Origin: Patiria pectinifera
Lineage: Eukaryota; Echinodermata; Asteroidea; Valvatida; Asterinidae
NCBI GenBank assembly: GCA_029964075.1
Contig: CM057138.1
Coordinates: 9,170,932 to 9,234,931, forward strand
Reading direction: 5' to 3'
Length of the DNA stretch: 64,000 bases
Shown: piece by piece, positions 1-9,520 of the stretch
How the letters are laid out: every line of letters starts with the position of its first letter
Numbering within the stretch: the first letter of the stretch is position 1
Notes under the pieces: model-generated
The model's database searches: none
The model's input: only the letters and a program-made list of their open reading frames with translations
What the model was told of the DNA's origin: nothing
Position numbers and translations under genes: made by a program

Positions 1-293
1 TGCCCTTTTTTGTGGCATCAGCCGTTTTGGGTGCCTTTTTCAGAATTTCGCACATGCATCGCCCTGAAAAGCACCGTATATTGGCCCTTTGAGTGCATAA
101 GTGTCGGTTTTGAACAGCGCCCCCACCGACAGATGGTAACCTCCCCCCCCCTCCCCCCGCTTTTTGATTTTACGAAGGCCAAGTGTCCGGAGGAAAAAAA
201 AACCTGTCTACATTTCACAACGGATGTGCAAGTGCCCTGTTCAAACATTTTTACCCCCCCCCCCCCAATAAAAATGACCGTGCTACGCCCCTG
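1..293 (+). mobile_element. C-rich hAT-like repeat, right-hand part of a copy
   Basis: This segment is related to repeats at 7036-7495 and 17364-17780. Shared features are a short stretch about a fused AAGTG-CCGG-GGAAAA block, C-runs, and the phrase GCGCCCCC near the middle. It ends in GCCCCTG at 287-293, which read in reverse is CAGGGGC, a terminus typical of hAT-type elements. The left part is outside the window. The short open frames in it look like chance. Confidence 0.5.
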
Positions 294-856
294 CACTGTG
301 AAAATAAATGTGTCTTTTCAGGGTAATTCCATAAATTGGGTCGTATATTTCATGCACTTTAATGAGCTGTTGTTGGCAAGGTGAATGTGATACATCACTT
401 TTAATTTGGCCTCTAATGGGAAGAAAGCAATTACAGGCCAAACAAAAGTTCCACCACCTTAACGACCTTGTACATGTACATCATTTGGTTGGCCGTACGT
501 TGGATTTTTTGGAATTTCCCTCCACAAGGCATTTTCCCCCAATCTAACAAACATGTAGATTTCATGAACAAGACTTTTTGTTTTAAGGGACTGGTGTGCT
601 TGGCTGTCATAATGCCAATTATGATATTCTTTTTACTGCCGCCGTCCCACCGTCCACTCACAAAAAGCGTTATTACAATCAACATCACCCGCGGGGTAGG
701 AGTTCTAGCAGTTAACAAGGTGTAGATTTATAACAATAAGCAAAGTAGAGAGAAGATAGATTAGAAAGATTAGAGTTGTTTAATCGAGTTGCATTAAGTA
801 TGAGATAAAACTGAATGATGGATAAGGTAAAACTAAAATATTATGAATAAAACTAT
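294..856. other. No gene recognised
   Basis: AT-rich sequence with no supported coding region, RNA gene or clear repeat. It lies on the 3' side of the minus-strand CCP exons. Confidence 0.5.
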
Positions 857-1212
857 ACGACAATAATTACTTCAATTAAACCGTTTGGGTAGTTGACAAA
901 AGCATAACTTTGACAGGTCTTTAACCAATTAAAATTGTCAGCTGATGTTTTCTTGCTATCGAAATGATAGCAAAAAAAGACAATTGACCAAGCAACAAAG
1001 GTCAATAATCTTATGAATCAGATTAAATGATGTATGTATTCTATGTATCAAAAAAAGCTAAAGCAAAAAATGTGATAACTTAACTGTTATACATTTAGTA
1101 AAAGTTTATTTTTAAGAATTATACCATAATTAACCCCAAAGAAATGCTGTAATTCATTTTTTTTATTTGGTATTAAAATGACCAAGAAAGACACAAAGAC
1201 AATTTCTCTTAC

Positions 1213-1437
1213 CGCAACGTGGTAGTACAGGCCTCCAGGCTCCATTCCCACAAGTAGCGGCAACTACCGCCCTGCCGTTGACTGTGAAGTCTGTATTACA
1301 TCGAACCTCAATCTCATCACCATTACCAAAGATGATTTCAAAGCCTGCTGTGGCAATGTTTTGGCCACGGTGGTAGATGAGGGCACTGGGGACTGATGGT
1401 GTGGGACATGTGAAAGCTGCCAAAAGGGGTTCGGTTA
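1213..1437 (-). CDS. Sushi/CCP domain exon (copy A of duplicated pair)
   Basis: This 225-base internal exon is bounded by TTTTCAG on the 5' side and GTAAGAG on the 3' side, reading the minus strand, and both boundaries are phase 1. It encodes a complete sushi (CCP) domain. The four cysteines appear in the contexts FTCPTP, EVRCNT, AATCGN and LPRCG, with the conserved Trp after the third (GNGAWRP). CCP domains are about 60-residue beta modules of complement-type and adhesion proteins that bind ligands outside the cell. A symmetrical phase-1 exon of this size is the usual shuffling unit for the family, so adding or losing it keeps frame. I place it in the same transcription unit as the CCP exons at 1875-2099, 17108-17296 and 20523-20732. 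The gene probably continues beyond the left window edge. Confidence 0.85.
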
Positions 1438-1874
1438 CTGAAAACATAAATCAGACAAATGAAATCAACATGTTATTCCATCCTGATTCCATGGATTTAC
1501 CTCAATAATTACTTTTTACGACAATAATTACTTCAATTAAACCGTTTGGGTAGTTGACAAAAGCATAACTTTGACAGGTCTTTAACCAATTAAAATTGTC
1601 AGCTGATGTTTTCTTGCTATCGAAATGATAGTAAAAAAAGACAATTGACCAAGCAACAAAGGTCAATAATCTTATGAATCAGATTAAATGATGTATGTAT
1701 TCTATGTATCAAAAAAAGCTAAAGCAAAAAATGTGATAACTTAACTGTTATACATTTAGTAAAAGTTTATTTTTAAGAATTATACCATAATTAACCCCAA
1801 AGAAATGCTGTAATTCATTTTTTTTTATTTGGTATTAAAATGACCAAGAAAGACACAAAGACAATTTCTCTTAC

Positions 1875-2099
1875 CGCAACGTGGTAGTACAGGCCTCCAG
1901 GCTCCATTCCCACAAGTAGCGGCAACTACCGCCCTGCCGTTGACTGTGAAGTCTGTATTACATCGAACCTCAATCTCATCACCATTACCAAAGATGATTT
2001 CAAAGCCTGCTGTGGCAATGTTTTGGCCACGGTGGTAGATGAGGGCATTGGGGACTGATGGTGTGGGACATGTGAAAGCTGCCAAAAGGGGTTCGGTTA
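1875..2099 (-). CDS. Sushi/CCP domain exon (copy B of duplicated pair)
   Basis: This is a near-identical copy of the exon at 1213-1437, with the same splice signals, phase (1-1) and four-cysteine pattern. The one amino-acid difference I see is Asn instead of Ser after the first cysteine (SVPN versus SVPS). Spliced with its neighbour it would give two adjacent CCP modules of almost the same sequence. Concerted evolution or a very recent duplication both explain the similarity. Whether both copies are used in the mRNA cannot be told from the DNA. Confidence 0.85.
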
Positions 2100-2338
2100 C
2101 TGAAAACATAAATCAGACAAATGAAATCAACATGTTATTCCATCCTGATTCCATGGATTTACCTCAGAATTTCTCTCAATTTTGGGAGTTTCCTGCCACC
2201 TTTTGAATTTCCTTCCTGAATCTTGCTTCCCTTCTATTATCTTTCACTATTTAGAGAAAGTGTGATGAACAGATACTTTCTCCTACTGTGACTTTTCCCA
2301 TTTTTTTCAATTCTTTTTAATTTGTAGCCCATGTCCAG

Positions 2339-3073
2339 AGTAGTGAGTAGGGTCTTCATCGGACAAGACAAAAGAATTTTATGCATAATGCACAAAGACA
2401 ATGGACTCATTAGCATATCAATGAAACCAATTAGCATATCGATGGATGATGTTAGCATAATAAAAGAGCGCATGGGCGTGTGTAAGTTTTATCGGACAAG
2501 GGATGGGTCTAAAAAATGTATTGGACAAAGGGGAAACCCATCCCCTAGATGGAATATTGGACAGAGGAAGACTGGAACTGGAATAGTGGACAAGGGGAAA
2601 ACATGAACTGGAATATTGGACAAAGGGGGGCAGCCCACCCCTCTAGATGGAATAGCGGACAGAGGAAGACCTGAACTGGAATAGCGGACAAAGGGAGACT
2701 TAAACTGGAGTAGAGGGCGGAAGAAGACTTGAGCCGGATTATCGGACAAAAGGGAGACTTGAGCCGGATTATCGGACAAAGATGAATGCCAAACGTTTAA
2801 AATGACCAAGACTATCATTTGTATTCATTCAAAGCAGTGTGCTAACAGTGAATAATAAAAACAAAATGCAGGCCACACCAACAGAGCGCCAATTAAGCCG
2901 ACTAGCTGGAAATCTTGTGAAAAAAATGTTTTTACTCTGGTAAAAATGGAGAGTGCGAGCGACCTTGGGAGAAGTTAATGATGAATCTCGGTCTATCGAG
3001 AGCCGCTATGTATAGACATGTAGAGGAAAACAAATTTTGTGAATGGGGGCCATGTTTTAACGCGCTTATAGAG
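2339..3073 (+). repeat. Left inverted terminal repeat with GGACAAAG-type iterons
   Basis: Matches the reverse complement of about 5742-6423 with small indels. Between 2357 and 2790 a short motif close to ATCGGACAAAGG or ATAGCGGACAAAGG recurs about a dozen times at roughly 25-45 base spacing. Such iterons may be binding sites for element proteins or a by-product of slippage. The inner part contains the Death-domain-like frame. Confidence 0.8.
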
Positions 3074-3175
3074 TGGAAACGACACGAATATAAAAATGCC
3101 ACGATTGAACGATTATTGAATGCCTGTCGATTTTGCGGTATTGATCATAACGCTTACAATTTTTTGCTGCAGTAA
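2866..3175 (+). CDS. Death-domain-like ORF (frame broken) in the Polinton-like element
   Basis: The clear open part runs from 2978 to 3175. It continues an open stretch from 2942 that includes the Trp codon at 2966. The pattern W-x-K-L...N-L-G-L-S...V-E-E-N...L-I-E-W...N-A-T-I-E-R-L-L-N-A resembles a Death domain, a six-helix module used in apoptosis and innate immune signalling complexes. An ATG at 2866 opens a frame that stops with TAA at 2941-2943. Its residues look like the preceding helix, so one frame change, or a missed splice, separates the two parts. The first part lies in the left inverted repeat, and the last about 100 bases extend beyond it. The right repeat holds a truncated, diverged copy. 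It could be a captured host domain. Domain call from pattern only. Confidence 0.5.
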
Positions 3176-4628
3176 ACCATTACCCTTCCCCCCTTTTAAA
3201 AGAAAGAAAGAAAGAAAGAATTATGATTGTCTAATTGAAGAATTTATCTTTTAGTAAATTATTATCGAGTACGGCGAACATCGTCTAGAATGGAATAACC
3301 CTTAAGATTTGTTGCGAATGACTGATCCCGGTAGTCCATTGTGCAATCCACACGGACAAGTTCGTGTACGTGTACAGACATGCAAAAGTTTCTTCTGGTC
3401 GAGTTTTAAAAAAGTTTGAAAAAAAATAATTTATGTATTTGTAGTAAACAAACACTCACCTGTGAACAGCGTACTTGCACGGTATAGTCCGATGATTTTG
3501 TTTAACCAGGGAGGAATTGTGTTAATAATAGATAGAGAGCTAATGAATCCATGCGTTCTATACGGAGACCGATGGTCGATCACCCCTCGATGACCGCACC
3601 GATCATGGAGCAAACAAATAACTCCGTGCTTCTGCACCGATATTTGCCTTGTCATAACGTGTATGTTATCCAGGTGCAATAGCAATTGCACAATATTCTT
3701 CCACATTACCACCAGAACCATATATGTACGTGTATCTGTGTGCGGTGGTCGTAGAAAATACAAACTTTCAGCGTCGGCTCACTCGGTACGGTGTGTACAA
3801 TATGTACACGTACATCTGTATAAAGGGACTGACTGCATCCTACACATTGTATATTTACACTGTCCGATCCGTTTCTCTAATCCATCAAGACGTAATGCTT
3901 TCAAGGCGTGTTCATATCGATTATCTTTCACCGACTGAACCTACCTGCATGTACAGCGGGGGATGGATTATTGAGAGTTCTAAATATCGCGTGCCACGTA
4001 CTGACCACAGGCTCCCTCGGACAATGGGACTTAATTGGCAGCGCGCGGCATATGCGGGAGCTTCAAAAATCTGTACGTGAAAGAAGTCAATGAAGTTGAC
4101 TGACTAAACATGTTTTCAAGCCTTAATACCCCTTTACCGTTGTCTGTACAAGAATGCACCGAACCATAGTTGTACCACCGTGCCGGACTTGTTCACAAAA
4201 TCAAGGATATATATAACTAGGTCTTTTTGTGTTAAAGCAATGATATGTACTCCTATTTTATATTGAAGATTCAGAGTGTCATAAGGCAACTAACTTTTTT
4301 ACCCCCAACAAAGTCCCAAAGTTGGACACGGCGCGTGATAAAGCCATACATGAAGCATTAACGACCGTAAATATTTCGGGGATTATTGACAGGGCGTGTC
4401 CAAACACTAATTGTATGACTGCTTGACAGTAGGGCTATCCCGATTGTTTAACTGTAAGACAACACCAACAAAGAAAAATACAACTGCAGAAAGTGTATAC
4501 ATGATAACATTATTGCTTTATTGACGTCATTTCTCAATGAAACACTCGTGTGTTTTTTTTTAATTTGTTTTTAAATGTATTCTTTGCAATTAAATCATCA
4601 GTGATCTTAATTTAACGTTGACTAGTCT
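3176..4628. other. Interior of the Polinton-like element, no recognised gene
   Basis: Contains an AAAG run near 3205-3220 and several overlapping short frames on both strands (3431-4093) that look like chance. I see no domain. It may contain regulatory sequence for the C2H2 gene's 3' side. Confidence 0.4.
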
Positions 4629-5366
4629 TCAATCGTCACTGTCTTCCTCGTTAACGTCATCTTCATCTTGATGGAACAGGCCGTCAAATTTGGCCTGGTG
4701 TTTAGTTATGACCCGGCTGACAGCCGTGGGCAGTAGAATACCGGAATGATTGACTCTGTCTTCGATCTCGTCCACAATTTCTTGATGAGTATCATTATCT
4801 TTCAGATGTATGTAACTTGACAAAAAATCTTTGTATTTGTTGAAAAAGATTCGTTTGACTGCCCACAAGGTCTTCCTGTTGGCCTTTTCCCTGGCCTGAT
4901 CTTCACTCATGCCCTCGTTGATGTACTTTTCATGTTTTTCACTCCACATCTCATCAGTCGCTTCTTTTGCCTCTCCCAACCAGTCTAAATAGGCTGCATT
5001 GTCTTCCAAATCAGAACTAGACTCATCTTCATCAGATGATTCGTCATCTTCCACCTCCGTAACGGATTCGGAATCATTTTCCTCAAGATCCTCGTCTTCA
5101 TCATACGTAGATTCAGTTTCATAGTTTTCCATTTCCGGATCTTCAAATCTACTGCTTTTAAATTCAGGTTCAGAATTATCCACCTCAACTTCGTCTATGT
5201 CGGATTCATCTTCAGCATGTGCATTTTCGGTATGTCTCAAGAGGTTATATCTCCGTCCAAAGCGTTTGTCACACTGGTGACAAGCATAGGGTTTGACTGC
5301 AGAAATAGTATTCATGTTGAAGCTTTGAAGGTTAATCTCCGAATGGTAAGGAACGGATGAAATCAT
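4629..5366 (-). CDS. C2H2 zinc-finger, acidic-linker protein of Polinton type
   Basis: This is a 245-residue protein. One C2H2 finger lies near residues 27-50, with the order C-x2-C...H-x4-H and the linker KRFGRRYNLLRH. A strongly acidic Asp/Glu/Ser region follows from about 52 to 123. The helical C-terminal part (about 125-235) contains the blocks YLDWLGEAKEA, GMSEDQAREKA and LKDNDTHQEI. From memory, many invertebrate Polinton/Maverick elements carry proteins with this same arrangement of finger, acidic stretch and helical tail; their function is not known to me. DNA binding is likely for the finger. The gene is intact and is the main coding content of the 2339-6423 element. An ORF-start ATG at 5366 is used; a later Met at residue 18 is a possible alternative. 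The short-repeat array at 5376-5743 is immediately upstream. Confidence 0.7.
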   Translation of the reverse strand: MISSVPYHSEINLQSFNMNTISAVKPYACHQCDKRFGRRYNLLRHTENAHAEDESDIDEVEVDNSEPEFKSSRFEDPEMENYETESTYDEDEDLEENDSESVTEVEDDESSDEDESSSDLEDNAAYLDWLGEAKEATDEMWSEKHEKYINEGMSEDQAREKANRKTLWAVKRIFFNKYKDFLSSYIHLKDNDTHQEIVDEIEDRVNHSGILLPTAVSRVITKHQAKFDGLFHQDEDDVNEEDSDD

Positions 5367-5375
5367 TAAATATAT

Positions 5376-5743
5376 ATCTACTTATTTGGTTACTCATTTC
5401 GTTACTCATTTACTCATTTCGTTACTCATTTACTCATTTCGTCACTCATTTACTCATTTGCTACTCATTCACTCATTTGCTACTATTTGGTTACTCATTC
5501 ACTCATTTGCTACTCATTTCGTTACACATTTACTCAGTTCGTTACTCATTTGGTTACTCATTTGGTTACTCATTTCGTTACTCATTTACTCATTTCGTTA
5601 CTCATTTACTCATTTCGTTACTCATTTACTCATTTCGTTACTCATTTACTCATTTCGTTACTCATTTACTCATTTCGTTACTCATCATTACTCATCATTT
5701 AATCAAATGAGTAAATGAGTAACGAAATGAGCAAATGAGTAAC
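5376..5743. repeat. Tandem repeat of ACTCATTT-type units with an inverted tail
   Basis: About 330 bases of units such as TTTCGTTACTCATTTACTCA, with a basic period near 20 made of 8-11 base subunits, run to about 5700. The sequence then switches to the reverse complement (AAATGAGTAAATGAGTAACG) to 5743, so the end can fold into a long hairpin. The apparent ORFs in three frames come from the repeat. It lies just upstream of the C2H2 gene and abuts the right inverted repeat, which it truncates. Confidence 0.9.
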
Positions 5744-6423
5744 TCTATATGTGCGTTAAAACATTGCCCCCATTCACAAAATTAGTTTTTCTCTACATGT
5801 CTATACATAGCGGCTCTCGATAGACTGAGATTCATCATTAACTTCTCTCATTGCAAGGTCGCTCGCACTCTCCATTTTTACCAGAGTAAAAACATTTTTC
5901 ACAAGATTTCCAGCTAGTCGGCTTAATTGGCGCTCTGTTGGTGTGGCCTGCATTTTGTTTTTATTATTCACTGTTAGCACACTGCTTTGAATGAATACAA
6001 ATGATAGTCTTGGTCATTTTAAACGTTTGGCATTCATCTTTGTCCGATAATCCGGCTCAAGTCTCCCTTTTGTCCGATAATCCGGCTCAAGTCTTCTTCT
6101 GCCCTCCACTCCAGTTCAAGTCTCCCTTTGTCCGCTATTCCGGTTCAGGTCTTCCTCTGTCCGTTATTCCATCTAGAGGGGTGGGCTGCCCCCCTTTGTC
6201 CAATATTCCATCTAGGGGGGTGGGTTTCCCCTTTGTCCAATACATTTTTTTAGACCCATCCCTTGTCCGATAAAACTTACACACGCCCATGCGCTCTTTT
6301 ATTATGCTAACATCATCCATCGATATGCTAATTGGTTTCATTGATATGCTAATGAGTCCATTGTCTTTGTGCATTATGCATAAAATTCTTTTGTCTTGTC
6401 CGATGAAGACCCTACTCACTACT
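5742..6423 (-). repeat. Right inverted terminal repeat of the Polinton-like element
   Basis: Reverse-complement match to 2339-3073, including the GGACAAAG iterons and the diverged start of the Death-domain-like frame. It differs by several indels, including one of about 30 bases in the iteron region. The inner end is cut by the tandem repeat. Confidence 0.85.
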
Positions 6424-6429
6424 GTCCAG

Positions 6430-7035
6430 GTAATAGACACTTAGACAATAGGTATTTCCACTGGATTACTTGTAAAACATTACACAAGTATAACATGGTT
6501 TGATGGTGAACAGTCGATATTCGCCCTCAGAAGTATTGGAAGTTGACAAACTAAATATCGAGGGGAGCTGAAGTGAACCATGTTATATTTGTTTTACTAT
6601 ACCTCATACGTATTCAGTTGCCTAATTTCTGTTGCAGTAGTATGCACCTGGAGGGTAAAATATCTGTGGAGAAACTTGTCCAGCTCACCAGAAGAATATT
6701 ATTGCTCAACCTCAAAAAAGTTCAGTTTGTTTGCAATACTGTAACCAAGGTTGTAAATACAGTTGTAAATCTTTATTGTCAAAAATATTTTTCAGTTCGG
6801 CATCATTGAACTCGGGAATAGGCTACACGTAATTAATATTTACGCGTGCAACCATCTTTTCATGTGTAGCTAGCTAGGGCGATATTCACGTATGCGTAGT
6901 ACACCCATGCTACATTTTCACATGTGCTTCGTAAAGCGCATGCATAGTAGACTGTCACACACGTAACCCATAAGACAGTGTACTACATATGTGTATGTAC
7001 CTGCGCTTGGTAAACAGCAAAATGACATATGTCAT
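6430..7035. other. No gene recognised
   Basis: Unique AT-rich DNA between two mobile elements. The frame at 6573-6809 shows no domain and is probably chance. Confidence 0.4.
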
Positions 7036-7495
7036 CAGGGGCAGCGGAAGGGGGGGGGGGAGGCACTTGCCCCCCCCCCCCCCCACAATTTAGCAAAGGC
7101 CCCTAAAATTCCAGATAATTTGGTTTTAATTACCATTTCCAAAAATGATATAGAGAGGTCTGATATGAATGAGGAATATGAAAAACCAAGCCCCAAAACC
7201 CTTACAATGCCCCCTGAAAATTGCCACATAATGCGTCGTTATCCTAATGGCCGGTTTTGAAGAGCGCCCCCTATTTTTGAATATGGTACTATTTCCCCCC
7301 CCCCCACCCCATTTGATTTTACGGAGGCCAAGTGCCCGGTGGAAAAAAAAAACTGTCGACATTTCAGCACAGATGTTACCCCCCCCCCTCCCCCAAAAAA
7401 TGGACATGCTGCTGTACCGACGGAAGATGCCTTTTTAGAGAGCAAGTGCCCCGTTTGGTGATGCACCCCGTTTGAAAACCGCTCCCCCGCCGCTG
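7036..7495 (+). mobile_element. C-rich hAT-like repeat, near full-length copy
   Basis: Starts CAGGGGCAGCGG and ends CCGCCGCTG, so the ends are imperfect inverted repeats of the CAGGGGC type. It aligns along most of its length with 17364-17780, and its second half with 1-293. Long C and G runs are typical of the family. The 8 bases outside each end match at only five positions, so the target duplication is not secure. Confidence 0.6.
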
Positions 7496-7560
7496 CACGT
7501 GATGGTGAAAGGTCAGTGAGAAGTCGGCTTTCAGTCATGAGGTACAGTATAGTAACAAAC

Positions 7561-8108
7561 CAGTGTAGTAAGACTCGAGTCCAGGACTCAGACTCGAGTC
7601 GGACTCGAGTCACATTTTACGTGACTCGGTTCTCGACTCGAGTCACATTGGAAAATGACTCGGACTCGGACTCGACTATGATGACTCGGACTCGAGCTTG
7701 GTGACTCGTGACTCGATTCACGCATTTTCATCAAGGGAAAAACCATAACGTAGGGATGGGAAAGGATCATTAAGGAATAATGTTTGGATGATGAAACATG
7801 GAGGGAAGGGATGGAGGAGGATTTTTGGGAGGGATGGGAATTAAAAGGAAAACACATTTTGGGTCTGAACAACATGTGCACACACAAGGTAAACTATCTA
7901 CACTGGGATTTACTTAAAAGACAGAATGATGACAGAAATTTTATAGTTTGGTGAACAACTAAGAACAAGTGACTCGTGACTCGGACTGGAGGCTTGTGAC
8001 TCGAGACTCGGACTCGGACTTGAGGCTTGTGACTCGGGACTCGGACTCCAGGCTTGTGACTCGAGACTCGGACTCGGACTCGATGTTGGTGACTCGACTA
8101 CAACAATG
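7561..8108. mobile_element. hAT-like MITE made of ACTCGAGTC motifs, interrupted at its edge by Gypsy
   Basis: Starts CAGTGTAGTAAGACTCGAG and ends GACTCGACTACAACAATG. The terminal blocks are filled with GACTCGAGTC-like words. Another copy, in the opposite orientation, is at 19408-20000. The Gypsy element inserted in the last bases, duplicating CAATG. Removing it, the MITE is flanked by TAACAAAC (7553-7560) and TAAAAAAC (from 16558), an 8-base target duplication with one change, as expected for hAT. No coding capacity. Confidence 0.75.
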
Positions 8109-8833
8109 TGTGGAGAAATGACTTATGATAGTGATTTGTTGTTGATCATTCACAAATTTGGCCAACAGAGGGCGCTTGCCTACCCACCGTTAAATTGCCA
8201 ATAAGCTGGCCTGCCCAGGTGTGTGCACAATATTCTAAAAATAGAACGTGTATCCATGCAGCGCAGGGATATGTCTGCAAAGACTGGCATTCGGTGTCGT
8301 GTAAGATAATATAGGGCCTCGTTAATTATTGTTTGGTGCTTATAAAAGACTGTATCTCACATAATTTGGTAGTTAAGTATACTCTGTGTATATTACTAAG
8401 GTTCTTTAGAGTGATACAAAAGCTGTTTATTCTAAGAGAAGGGAGAGGTAACCCAGACAGCGGTAAACAGGCTTCGCGGGGCAGTGCTCCGGAACTAGTG
8501 TCAAACGAGAAGGGATAGAAATCTGGGTCAGTCACGGGAAAGAGATGAGAGGAATGGCCTCCGAGTTGGGGAAAATACAGAGATAAATCCCCCGAATTCC
8601 GCTGGAAATCATGATGAAGGCTACTGTCTGCCGTGCTTAGCCTGGTGCAGCGACTGGCTACCTCCTTCCCTTCGACTCAGAGCAACCAATGAAGACGAAT
8701 GAACATTAATGAATGAATAAATAATCAATGATTCTCCCGTGAAACTTAATCTCCACTGTGTGTACGTGTGTGTATGTCAACTCGCCCCCAACGAGACTCT
8801 GAAGCCCCACGGCGCTACTCCGCGCTCACTACA
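8109..8833 (+). repeat. 5' LTR
   Basis: 725 bases, TG...CA ends, appears identical to the 3' LTR at 15828-16552. A TATA box (TATAAAAG) is at 8341-8348 and a poly(A) signal AATAAA at 8716-8721, placing the R region between them. Confidence 0.95.
8341..8348 (+). promoter_or_regulatory. TATA box in the 5' LTR
   Basis: TATAAAAG, about 230 bases from the LTR start. The same word is at 16060-16067 in the 3' LTR. It is a plausible core promoter for the element's genomic RNA. Confidence 0.6.
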
Positions 8834-8836
8834 AAT

Positions 8837-8853
8837 TGGTAACACGGATGGGG
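8837..8853 (+). promoter_or_regulatory. Putative primer binding site
   Basis: TGGTAACACGG begins three bases after the 5' LTR, the position where a tRNA primer's 3' end (…CCA) pairs. I did not identify the tRNA. The segment from here to the gag ATG at 9521 is leader; short frames in it look non-coding. Confidence 0.5.
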
Positions 8854-9520
8854 TGTTTATAGTTTTTCTTCGGCGGGACTACAGTTTTGCAGATGCTGCG
8901 GGGTCAACATCAAGCCATCGGACTGGTTCTTTTGGCCGTGTTTGGTGAGTGCAGACGACTGGGACTCGATCAAAAGTTGAAGATTTCGCCACAGTCATCG
9001 GGCGTGCGACCGCACGCTGTGGGTGTGTGACGGGGAGCGAGTCCAGGAGCGACACGGTGTGCAGCCGGAGATCGCGTCGGATGCATGGTCCGACGGTGTT
9101 GATGAGCGACGGTGCTGACGGGCTATTCAAGCATCAGTGGTTCTACCCGGAGGAGTTGTGTTGAAGTGGAGAAATGCACTGGAGACGGAGTCGACAATGA
9201 ACTGTTTTATAGCGGTATTGTTCATTGTTAATTAGGCCCAATTGACATTGATTTGATTAGTGTGTGCGTTTAATTTCATGGGAATTGTGTATTAGCGGGT
9301 ACTGTTTGAATGTGGGGTAAAATTCATTCAAGGTTATGTGCATGCATACACGGTTAAGGGGCCAGTAATTGTGTAGTTCAGACAGTTGTTGCGTGGCAGT
9401 CTGTGTGGGCTTGGTAGTTTCCCATTAATTTGGGGGGGGGGGTCCTTTTTGGCTTTGATACTTGATTTTGTGTGCGCTGTGGACTTGCGCGTGTGTGTTG
9501 CTAGGATAGTTCAGACAACT

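Larger units (their letters stand above)
857..2166. repeat. Tandem duplication of a CCP exon with its introns (two ~650-bp copies)
   Basis: The sequence from 857 to about 1506 repeats from 1518 to about 2166 at a spacing of 661-662 bases. I see only a handful of differences: one base in the AT-rich intron, one extra T in a T-run, and one coding change (Ser versus Asn). Each copy carries one complete phase-1 CCP exon, so this is a recent in-frame exon duplication. An assembly duplication is possible, but the scattered differences argue against it. Confidence 0.9.
2339..6423. mobile_element. Polinton-like derivative element, 4.1 kb, with long inverted ends
   Basis: The two ends are inverted copies of each other, left 2339 to about 3073 and right about 5742-6423. 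They begin AGTAGTGAGTAGGGTC and end with its reverse complement. The six bases GTCCAG flank both sides directly (2333-2338 and 6424-6429). AG...CT termini plus a 6-base target duplication is the known signature of Polinton/Maverick insertions. Inside is a minus-strand C2H2/acidic protein of a type I associate with Polintons, and a Death-domain-like frame. No polymerase, integrase or capsid gene is present, so it must have moved by proteins supplied elsewhere. Strong on termini; the Polinton assignment is inference from termini and the C2H2 ORF. Confidence 0.75.

Noticed and set aside
5357..5718. Hydrophobic repeat proteins in three frames
   Set aside because: Translation of the ACTCATTT tandem repeat.
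7028..7503. 8-bp target duplication for the C-rich repeat copy
   Set aside because: Only five of eight bases agree, and another copy has a similar left flank, so the match is not evidence.
8326..8535. Small frames inside both LTRs
   Set aside because: Identical in the two LTRs only because the LTRs are copies; they overlap promoter and R/U5 sequence and have no domain.
9386..9520. Upstream extension of gag
   Set aside because: The open frame includes leader-like, G-run sequence; the protein-like part begins at the ATG at 9521.
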